A stretch of DNA of 64,000 bases from Piliocolobus tephrosceles (lineage: Eukaryota > Chordata > Mammalia > Primates > Cercopithecidae): positions 7,210,207 to 7,274,206 of the forward strand of contig NC_045449.1 in the NCBI RefSeq assembly GCF_002776525.5, written 5' to 3'. Below the pieces are notes generated by a model that worked only from the letters and a program-made list of their open reading frames with translations, made no database searches and was not told where the DNA came from. Every line of letters starts with the position of its first letter. Positions within the stretch are counted from its first letter, which is position 1. A program made the position numbers and the translations under genes. Positions 9,393 to 18,511 of the stretch are shown one piece after another.

Positions 9393-12300
9393 ATGGGTGA
9401 GCGAGCCTATCATGGGGCCCAGATGTGCTCTGGCACCAACCCCAGGAAGTGCCAAGACTTAGGAGACGCGATTCTTCTTCTTCTGGGCTGCTTCATCTTG
9501 CTCAACGTGTGGATCAATGTGGTGACTCTGGTCAGGGCAGGATCTGGGTAGCAGGGTTGGGGGAGCCCTGGGGTCTTGAAGGGGCTGAGGTGGGAGGGCT
9601 GTTGGGGTGTGGCCAGACAAGAGTTGGACTTAGGGGCTCACCCCGCTTCCGGACTCACCCGCCCTCCCGCTCCCCTCAGCTCTGGAAGCATCTGAAGAGC
9701 TCCTTGCGGATTCTTTTCCATCATTTTTTTCCCAAAGGTGAGTGGGCCCCTGTATGGGCTCCCAGGGACATGGGCCTGTCCCCTTTCTCCTATCCCTGGC
9801 CCAGTTCTCAGTCCCTAGGGAACCAGAGCATTGTCCCATCCTACCTCTCCCTGCAGACAAGCAACACAGCGGCAGCCATCCCATATGTATTCGCTCCTCC
9901 GTGGATCCCAAGAACCTGTGCTCAAAAGTCTCTTCCCGCGTCCATCATCGCCCAGGCTTCCTGCCCAGGCACGTTAACCATCTTGACTCCTGGATACCAG
10001 ACACGAATGATGAGAAGGTTTCTGCATGCTGCTGGACGCCACCTAAATGCGGACATGTCAGGGTTCCCAGGGAGTCTCCATGGGGACTGTACAAGGAGGA
10101 GATGATGGGAGTTGGGGAGGCCCCTCAGGTCACAGCCTTAAAGGCTCAAGCCTCCTTGCTCTCCACGCCAGAGACATCTTCCCAGTTCCCAAAGATGAGC
10201 AAGTTGGACATGGGTCCATGCCGTCTGCCCCAAGAGAGCCAGACTAAGACCCCAGACTGTGCCCCAGCCCAGGCTCCAGCTCAGGCCCAGGTCCACTCCC
10301 CAACCCACACTCCTGTGCACACCCTCACCCACCCCTGGCTCCATGCCACGGCCCACACCTCTGTGCACACCCCTGCCCACTCCAAAGCCCGCACCCCCGA
10401 GGGCACCCACTCCCAGGCCCAGGACACCTCAGCCCAGGCCCAAGCCCACACCTCAGCCCCTACCCCATCTGAGACTCCAGCCCACATCCAAGCCCATACC
10501 TCGGCCCCTACCCCAGCTCAGACTCCAGCCCACATCCAAGCTCACACCTCAGCCCCTACCCCAGCCCAGGCCTCAGCTCACACTGAAGCCCATACGTCAG
10601 TCCAGGCCCAAACCCACACTCCACTCCACACCCCTGAGCATACTCACTCCCAGGCCCACAGCCCTGAACACACCTCAGCCCATACCCCAGCCCACTCCCC
10701 AGCCCATGCTCCTATGCCTGCCCCAGCCCACCCCCAGACCCATGCCCTTGAGTACACCTCAGCCCATGCCCCAGCGTATATCCCAGACCACTCTCATCTA
10801 GTCTGTAGCTCGGTTCCTGTCCCAACCTCTGCCCCAGCTCCTCCCGGAACTCTTGCCCCACACAGTACTCCTGTCCTAGCTCCTACACCAGCCCCTGTCC
10901 CAGCCTCTGCCCCCGCCCCTGCCCCAGCACTGGTCATGGCCCTGACTACCACTCCTGTCCCTGATCCTGTCCCTGCCACCACCCCTGCCCCTATCACAAC
11001 TTCTATACCCTCTCCCCGACCTGCCTTCGGCCATGACCTCTCCACTGGCCATGTGGTCTATGATGCCCGCAGGGCAAAGCAGAACTTCTTCCATATGTCC
11101 GGCCCCCAGAACCCTGAGTATTCAAGAAAAGACTTGGCTACCCTCTTCAGGCCCCAAGAGGGTCAGGACCTGGGGAGTTCTGGTATATCTGAGCAAACAA
11201 AGCAATGCAGTGGGGATAGTGCCAAGCTTCCTGCAGGATCCATACTGGGCTACCTGGAGTTAGGGAATACAGAATGGAAGATCTCAGATGACGCCAAAGA
11301 TAAGTTCCCCCAGACCAAGACTTCCCCTTATTGCAGCTTCCATCCTTGCAGTTCTGAGAAGAACACAGACTCCCAGGCTCCAGTCTATCCCAAATTCCTT
11401 GTCTACCCCCGGGATACTGCATGTGCCAAGCCTTGCTTTCATTCTGAAACCACTGCCCAGAGCTCAGTATGCACCCTTCCTCCACCGTGCACTCTTTCCC
11501 TGCCTCTCGTTCCTCCCAGATCCTTTGTTCCTCCTCAACCCACCAACCGTCAGAGGCCCTCCACCTTAATACAAACCCCTACTGTTCTTGCAACCTCCAA
11601 GTCTCCTCAGTCCATCCCCACTTCCCACTTCCCCATCCCTTCCCTGTTCGCCACCATTTCCCAAACCCTGATCCAACCCCAATGCCCTGAATGTCGTGAG
11701 AGTCTAGGCCTTACCCAACATTCTGGCCTTCAAAGGACCCCGTGCCCTTCAAAAGACTCCAGAGTTCCCAGGAATCTGGACCTTGCCCAAAACCCAGACC
11801 TCCACAAGAACCCAGGCCTTACCCCAGATCCAGGCCTCCACAAGAACCCAGGTCTTGCTCAAAATCAAGGCCTACATGATTTCCCAGGCCTTCTCCAAGA
11901 TTCTTATCTATGCCAGAATCCAAGCCCTTCTCAAGACTTTGGCCTCCACAAGAATTCAGGCATTACTCAAGATACCCACCTCCAAAAGAACACAGGTCTG
12001 ACTCAAGAAGCTGGTATCCTTAGGAGCCCATGTCTCACCCAGCACCCTGGCCTCCATGAGAAAACACCATTTACTCAAACTTCTGATCTTCAGAGGAGTT
12101 CAGGCTTTACACAAGACTCTGGAGTCTATAGGAATTCTGAACCAAACCAAGAGACTGTGGTCTATAAAAATCAAGATCTCTCCCAAGCAACTGATCACCA
12201 AAAGAACCTAGGCTCTTCTAAAGATTCTGGAGGTCACAAGGATACAAGCAATGTCCAAGATCCAGGAGTCTGTAGTACCCCAGGCCTTACTGAAGATTCT

Positions 12301-13344
12301 GGATCACGGAAGGGTCCATATGTTGCCCAAGACTCTGAAGTCAACAAGAGCTCAGGAGTTATCCAGGAATCTTGTCTCCGCAAGAGCCCAGGCCTTGTCC
12401 AAACCTCTGGCCTCCCAAAGTGCTCAGGCCTTACCCAAGACTCAGGAGACTACAAGAATCCAGGACTTATCCAAGATTGGGGTGGCCACAAAGTTAAAGG
12501 CCTTACTCAAGATTCCAACCTCCCAAGCCTTACCCAAGCCACTAAAGATGAAAGAAGATTTAGCCCTCCCCAAGATGTTGGAGTTTACAGGAGCTCAGAA
12601 CATAGACAAGACTCTAATCTCCACAAGTGCCCAAGAATTAATCAAGATCCTGGCCCTCATAAAGACCCAGCCCTTGTCCAAGACTCTGGCCTCCCCAAGA
12701 TTTCAGGCCTTACCCAGGAATCCGGCCCCTACAAGAACTCATGCCTCATCCCAGATCTTGGCCTCCACAAGAACCCAAGCCCTGCCCTAGGTTCTGATTC
12801 TGTCCAGCTTTTATCCCCACTTCAGACCCCAAAGTCCACACTGTCCCCGATGAAGTCATTTGTGCCTGAGAAGGCTGCTCAGAAGGAGGACGCAAAGCGG
12901 CACGTCCTCTGGGCTCCTGTCCAGCTCGATCAGAACTCCTTCTCTTCCAAGGTCCAAGTGGTCTCCAGTGACCTGCAGACCTTCTCAGAGGTACCTGTAT
13001 TAATTGAGCTGCAGTCATCCTCCCGGCGGGCAGGCAGCCAGCACGGGGTGGACCGCCCTGTGGATACAGTTCCTTCAGGCTACCAGAAATATCGTCAGAT
13101 GTCTATGCCTTCCCAAATCAACTGGAAGTCCCACTGCCCCGGACCAGGCACCCGGGCAGGGCATGTGGTTTTTGATGCCCGTCAGAGACAGTTGGCAGTG
13201 GGCAATGACAAGTGTGAAGCTCTGTCTCCTAGGCGCCTTCGTCAAGAGGCACCCAGCAACTCAGGGGAAACCATCAAGGAGTGGGGATATCAGAATGTGA
13301 TGAGAACCCTGGACAAAGAGGGGACAAAAGTGCATCAGGAATAA
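9393..13344 (+). CDS. SPEM3: SPEM3, long SPEM-family protein (3 coding exons)
   Basis: Exons 9393-9530, 9680-9737 and 9857-13344 join in phases 0 and 1 into 1227 aa. The start was chosen so that exon 1 is 138 bp, as in SPEM2, and encodes the family membrane segment (residues about 27-46, ILLLLGCFILLNVWINVVTL), followed by LWKHL. The terminal exon contains a His/Thr/Pro/Ala-rich tract with three 48-bp tandem units (10444-10587), then GHVVYDARRAKQN, then about 30 copies of a 12-residue repeat (11707-12777), and a C-terminal part with GHVVFDARQRQ. The two VYDAR-type motifs tie it to SPEM1 and SPEM2. Function is not established; spermatid expression is inferred from its position and shared promoter motif. 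Its stop codon overlaps the poly(A) signal. Confidence 0.9.
10444..10587 (+). repeat. SPEM3: 48-bp in-frame tandem repeat in SPEM3
   Basis: Three 16-residue units of the form AHTSAPTPAQTPAHIQ lie within a longer His/Thr/Pro/Ala low-complexity stretch (about 10260-11000). Confidence 0.8.
11707..12777 (+). repeat. SPEM3: 36-bp (12-residue) tandem repeat array in SPEM3
   Basis: About 30 degenerate units with consensus GLTQDSGLHKNP; examples are GLTPDPGLHKNP, GFTQDSGVYRNS and GLTQDSGDYKNP. The period is strict at 12 residues except for a disturbed stretch near 12510-12600. As 36 is a multiple of three, a second frame also stays open in parts. Confidence 0.9.
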
Positions 13345-13345
13345 A
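13340..13345 (+). terminator. SPEM3: Poly(A) signal overlapping the SPEM3 stop codon
   Basis: AATAAA at 13340-13345 contains the TAA stop at 13342-13344. No other canonical signal lies in the next 180 bases. Confidence 0.65.
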
Positions 13346-13547
13346 AAGGCGAGAGAAATGTTCTGTGTTTGTTTGAGGACATCCACCCCAGCCCATCCCT
13401 GATGCTGGCCACTCACAGAGCTGATGAGGAGAGGTCCCTGTTTCTCCTCCGTAGTTGCATAGCTAAGCCCATTATCCTCAAGGCCTTAGAGCTGCTCTGT
13501 CCCATACACTAGCCCTTAGCCAAATGTGGCTATTAAAATGTATATTA

Positions 13548-14206
13548 GGCCTGGTGCAGTGGCTCACACCTGTAATCCTAGCACTTTGGGAGGCCGAGGT
13601 GGGCGGATCACAAGGTCAGGAGTTCGAGACCAGCTTGGCCAACATGGTGAAACCCCATCTCTATCAAAAATACAAAAATTAGCCAGGCATGGTGGTACAC
13701 GCATGTAATCTCAGCTACTCGGGAGGCTGAGGCAGGGAGAATCGCTTGAACCTGGGAGGCGGAGGTTGTGGTGAGCCGAGATCGTGCCATTGCACTCCAG
13801 CCTCCGTGACACAGCAAGACTCTGTCTCAAAAAAAAAAAAAAGTAGATGTTTCTGCAGAACAGAATTTTAAATTTTGTTTAATTTTAATTTATATTTCCT
13901 TTTTTTTCCTTTTGTTTTTTTGAGACAGAGTCTTGCTCTGTCACCCAGGCTGGAGTGCAGTGGCGTGATCTTGGCTCACTGCAACCTCCGCCTCCCAGGT
14001 TCAAGCAAGCGATTCTCCTGCTTCAGCCTCCTGAGTAGCTGGGATTACATGTGTGCACCACCACACCTGACTAATTTTTGTACTTTTAGTAGAGATGGGG
14101 TTTCACCATGTTGGCCAGGCTGGTCTCGAACTCCCGACCTCAAGTGATCTGCCGCCTCGGCCTCCCAAAGTGCTGGGCTTACAGGCGTGAGCCACCGTGC
14201 CCGGCC
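13548..14206. mobile_element. Forward Alu then reverse Alu
   Basis: Forward Alu 13548-13843; AT-rich spacer; reverse Alu 13897-14206 ending GTGCCCGGCC. This is an inverted pair about 50 bp apart. Confidence 0.85.
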
Positions 14207-14323
14207 ACATTATCTATGTTTCAAGTACTCAACAGCGACAGGTGGCTGGTGGCTACTATATTAGACAGGATCAACTCAGGACCTTGCTATCATCACAGAA
14301 AATTATATTGGAGAGCCATGCTT

Positions 14324-14664
14324 TAGAGTCTAGAGGAACTAGGCCGGGCGCGGTGGCTCACGCCTATAATCCCAGCACTTTGGGAGGCCGAGGCGGGCAG
14401 ATCACAAGATCAGGAGATCGAGACTACGGTGAAACCCCGTCTCTACTAAAAATACAAAAAAAAAAAAAAATTAGCCGGGCGCAGTGGCGGGTGCCTGTAG
14501 TCCCAGCTACTTGGGAGGCTGAGGCAGGAGAATGGCAGGAACCGGGGAGGCAGAGATTGCAGTGAGCTGAGATCGCGCCACTGCACTCCAGCCAGGGGGA
14601 CAGAGCGAGACTCTGTCTCAAAAAAAAAAAAAAAAAAAAAAAAAAGTAGAGTCTAGAGGAACTA
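14324..14664 (+). mobile_element. AluY with perfect target-site duplication
   Basis: Forward AluY 14342-14646, flanked by the exact 18-bp direct repeat TAGAGTCTAGAGGAACTA (14324-14341 and 14647-14664). This suggests a recent insertion. Confidence 0.9.
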
Positions 14665-15148
14665 TTCCTTGTCACCCATTCTTAACATCTTCAAGGCTTC
14701 CATAGAGTCCAGAGAACTTAGTTCTTTTTAGAGTGCCTCAGAAGCCACCCTCTGGGGAGGAGGTGAGATGCAGGGATGTCTGATGCCTGGTTACTCCAGA
14801 CTGTGAGAAAGAGCTCGGTCTCCAGTTCTCCTGATCTGGCCTCTTGGGTCACAGACAGATGTGTGTGTATGGGAACCTACTTGCGCAGTTCTGGGCTGCT
14901 TTGCTGCTCTCGGTTCTCCCAGGGACCCCAGCTCTGGTTGCTGAGGGAGAAAAGCTCTCTGTCAGTGGCTAGGAACCCCTGAGGTCTGGGCTTCCCAAAC
15001 TGATCTCTAGAGTTGGGGAGTCTCTTCTTTTACAGGCCTCTAATTTTCCTAGGTGTCCCTCCTCCTTAATTTTCTTATCTATGGACTTAGGCCTATCCCA
15101 TCCTGGAGACAGACCAAGGGCAGAAAGAATGTAAGAAGTCGTGGCCCA
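14665..15148. other. Unique spacer
   Basis: No exon or repeat recognised. Confidence 0.35.
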
Positions 15149-15452
15149 GGCCGGGCACGGTGGCTCATGCCTGTAATCCCAGCACTTTGGGAGGCTGAGG
15201 TGGGAGGATCATCTGAGGTCAGGAGTTCGAGACCAGCCTGGCCAACATGGTGAAACTCTGTCTCTACTAAAAATACAAAAAATTAGTCAGGTGTGGTGGC
15301 AGGCATCTGTAATCCCAGCTACTCGGGAGGCTGAGGCAGGAGAATCGCTTGAACCCGGGAGGCAGAGGTTGCAGTGAGTGGAGATCACGCCACAGCACTC
15401 CAGTCTGGGTGACAGTGTGAGACTCCCTCTCAAAAACAAAACAAAACAAGAC
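15149..15452 (+). mobile_element. Forward Alu
   Basis: Head GGCCGGGCACGGTGG, tail CAAAAACAAAACAAAAC. The following 15453-15805 holds nothing I recognise. Confidence 0.85.
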
Positions 15453-15805
15453 TTTGAGATCCCTGCCATGACTCAGGTAGCAGTGACCTGAGGTGGGCAT
15501 CACTAACATGTATGTCTCTTCTATGAGTCAAACGTCCATTTCTGGGTCACTATCTGTGTGCTCCTGCCTAACACTACCACCTTTGGGATTCCAAGATGCA
15601 CCCCCCACCCCACCCAGTCAGGGAACCCCTTTCCAGCACCTCCCTGGCTCAGCTGTGCAACCTTTCTAGGCGGTACTCTCCTCATCCCCAAAATGAGGAA
15701 GTTATAATTACATGGAAAAACTCTAGTAGATCTAAGTGACCAGGGCTCCTGTATCACACAGGGATGCAGGGGTCCCTATCTCTCCCCAGGCCCTAGGGTG
15801 TGTCC

Positions 15806-16123
15806 CTCATTTTTTTTTTTTTTTTTTTTTTGGGGTGGGGTTTTGCTCTTTTCGCCCAGGCCGGAGTGCAATGGCACGATCTCAGCTCACTGCACCCTCT
15901 GCCTCCTGGGTTCAAGTGATTCTCCTGCCTCAGCCTCCCGAGTAGGTGAGATTACAGGCATCCGCCACCACACCCGGTTAACTTTTGTATTTTTAGTAGA
16001 GACAGAGTTTCGCCACGTTGGCCAGGCTGGCCTTGAACTCCTGACCTCAGGTGATCCACCTGCCTCAGTCTGTCAAAGTGCTGGGATTACAGGTGTGAGC
16101 CACCGCACCCGGCCCATCCCTCA
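15806..16123 (-). mobile_element. Reverse Alu
   Basis: Poly-T from 15810 to CACCCGGCC at 16114. TCCCTCATT flanks both sides as target-site duplication. Confidence 0.85.
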
Positions 16124-16229
16124 TTATTGTTTGCGACTCAGAGCCATCCTATTACCGGTCTCAAACCTCAAGGAATGTTTGAGTGGGGTTGACATGGGCA
16201 TGAAAAGAGACAGAATAATCTATCTCCAG

Positions 16230-16600
16230 AGGAACTACAACTTCCATCAGGCACTACTTCAGCCGAACAGGAAAGGATGTGGGGGCGTGGCTCCTACGCC
16301 CTAGTAGAGCGGGAAACTACAACTCCCAGGATAACGCGGGATCTCAGCAGGGCTAAAGGAGTGACTGAGCTCTGACTGGCGACCCGACCCGGCAGAAACC
16401 ACCCCGACAGCCTCCAGAAAGGGGCGTGGCCGAAAATGTAGGGGCGTGGCCACGTGGGCATCAGGAAGAAGTAACCTGTTGAATCTATTTCTCCTCCCCA
16501 CCCTTACTGCTTCCCACAAGGGGGAAGCCGCTGACCAATAAGCCTCTTCCAAAAAAGAAGTAAAGGGAGGTAGACAAGGGGCGGTGGCGGAGCCTGGCTA
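16230..16600 (+). promoter_or_regulatory. TMEM102: Likely TMEM102 promoter
   Basis: Two ZNF143-type ACTACAAC(T)TCC motifs (about 16232-16245 and 16314-16330, the latter AAACTACAACTCCCAGG) and several GGGGCG(T/G)GG KLF/SP boxes (near 16270, 16421, 16441 and 16578) lie 300-640 bp upstream of the ATG. The composition resembles a housekeeping-type promoter without a TATA box. The exact start site is not determinable from sequence. Confidence 0.5.
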
Positions 16601-16875
16601 CTGCATTCCGTGGGAGGCGCAACAGTTACTTTCTACCTGCTGAGTTCGGTGAACCAGTTCATGCGGGCGGGAAACTGCATATGAGAAAAGGGCCAGGATA
16701 GAGGAGGTATTTATTTGTTCATTTTGAGGACTAAATTTAGAATCCATCATCTACAGACCCATTTGTAGCTTGTGTCTGGGGCACTCTCTCTGCCTCAGAA
16801 AGAGGACAGCAAAGGAAAGGCCCGTCTAGGCCACCTCCCTTCCGTGTTTTCCCTAGCCCAAAACGATAGAACCGC

Positions 16876-18510
16876 ATGGCTTCCGCGGTCTGGGGGAGTG
16901 CCCCCTGGTGGGGCCCGCCGCCCCCGGCCCCAGCTCGGCCGCTCACGGACATCGACTTCTGCTCCGGGGCGCAGCTGCAGGAATTGACCCAGCTGATCCA
17001 GGAGCTGGGTGTGCAGGAGAGCTGGAGTGACGGGCCCAAGCCCGGAGCCGATCTCCTCCGGGCCAAGGACTTTGTCTTCTCTTTGCTTGGTAAGTAACCC
17101 TACTTGCCTTTGGGAACTCACAGCTCTCAGCCTCACTACGCCCCCGCCCCCGCCCCGGCTTTGGGCGACACCCTCACGATCCGTTCCCTTTTTTTAGGTC
17201 TAGTTCACCGCCGGGACCCTCGCTTTCCTCCCCAGGCAGAGCTCTTGCTGCTTCGTGGTGGGATTCGCGAGGGCTCCCTGGATCTGGGGCATGCACCCCT
17301 GGGTCCCTACGCCCGAGGACCTCACTACGATGCCGGCTTCACACTTCTAGTGCCCATGTTTTCACTGGACGGCACTGAACTGCAACTGGACCTGGAATCC
17401 TGTTACGCACAGGTCTGCCTCCCAGAGCTGGTGTGCGGAACCCCCATCCGGGAAATGTGGCAGGATTGCTTAGGACCCCCAGTCCCAGGAGCACGTGATT
17501 CGATCCGCCGAACGGAGAGCGAAGAAAGTTCCAAGGACTTGCAAAGCTCTGTAGACCAGCCGCACAGCTACGTCACTGAGCACGAGGCGCCAGTGTCTTT
17601 GGAAAAATCACCTAGTGACGTTTCATCGTCCGAGTTGCCTCAGCATGACGTCGTCGACCTTGGCTCTACCGCGCCTTTGAAAACACTGAGTAGTGACGTC
17701 ACCAAGGCAGACGTCGAAAGCCCAGTCCCAAAGCCGTCCGAGGCTCGGGAAGCGTGGCCCACATTATGTCCCTCCCAGGTGGCTGCCTGGTTCTTTGCTA
17801 CGCTGGCGGCGGTCGCCGAGTCTCTGATCCCTGTCCCGGGTGCTCCGCGTCTGGTGCACGCAGCTCGCCACGCGGGTTTCACCACCGTCCTCCTGGCTAC
17901 CCCTGATCCCCCTCGCCGCCTCCTGCTCTTCGACCTGATCCCAGTGGTATCCGTGGCCGGCTGGCCCGAGGGGGCTCGGAGCCACTCATGGGCTGGTCCT
18001 CTGGCCTCTGAGTCGGCTTCCTTCTACCTGGTGCCCGGTGGCGGCACCGAGCGACCGTGCGCCTCCGCCTGGCAGCTCTGTTTCGCCCGCCAGGAGCTGG
18101 CGCTCAAAGCGCGCATACCAGCGCCGCTGCTACAGGCGCACGCGGCGGCCCAGGCGCTACTGCGCCCGCTGGTGGCCGGGACCCGGGCAGCGGCGCCCTA
18201 CCTCCTGAGGACGCTGCTGTACTGGGCGTGCGAGCGGCTGCCCGCGCTCTACCTGGCGCGGCCAGAAAATGCGGGCGCCTGCTGCCTCGGGCTGCTAGAC
18301 GAGCTGGGCCGAGTGCTCGAGGCCGGGACTTTGCCTCACTATTTTCTGAACGGCCGAGAGCTCCGTACTGGGGACGGCTCCGCTGCGCTGCTCGGCGAAT
18401 TGGCCCGGCTCCGCGGGGACCCTGCCCGGGCCCTCCGTGCCGCGGTGGAGGAGGCCAAGGTGGCCCGCAAAGGGGGTGGTTTGGCGGGCGTGGGGGGCGG
18501 GGCCCATTAA
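16876..18510 (+). CDS. TMEM102: TMEM102 (CBAP), MAB21-like protein (2 coding exons)
   Basis: Exons 16876-17089 and 17198-18510 join in phase 1 (LLG/LVHRR) to give 508 aa, equal to the recalled human protein. The N terminus is Pro-rich ([12 protein letters not shown]). The middle (residues about 175-290) is Ser/Asp-rich and probably disordered. A hydrophobic stretch around [18 protein letters not shown] is the annotated membrane segment in the human entry, though I recall the family being grouped with MAB21/cGAS-fold proteins, so a true membrane helix is doubtful. Known role: it associates with the common beta chain of the GM-CSF receptor, promotes apoptosis on cytokine loss and affects T-cell migration. 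The single intron is 108 bp. The coding exon is very GC-rich at its 3' end, and the stop overlaps an ATTAAA. Confidence 0.95.
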
Positions 18511-18511
18511 A
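18506..18511 (+). terminator. TMEM102: ATTAAA poly(A) signal overlapping the TMEM102 stop
   Basis: ATTAAA 18506-18511 includes the TAA stop at 18508-18510, the second case in this window. Confidence 0.6.

Noticed and set aside
9742..9856. Long SPEM3 reading frame starting at an ATG at 9742
   Set aside because: This stretch is intron 2; the 58-bp exon 9680-9737 and acceptor before 9857 match the exon plan of SPEM1 and SPEM2.
10259..10801. Pro/Arg-rich frame overlapping SPEM3
   Set aside because: Shadow of the His/Thr/Pro/Ala repeat; composition follows the repeat and there is no independent support.
11783..12790. Second open frame (11783-12001, 12251-12790) through the SPEM3 array
   Set aside because: A 36-bp repeat unit lacking stops in another frame keeps that frame open by necessity; not evidence for a second protein.
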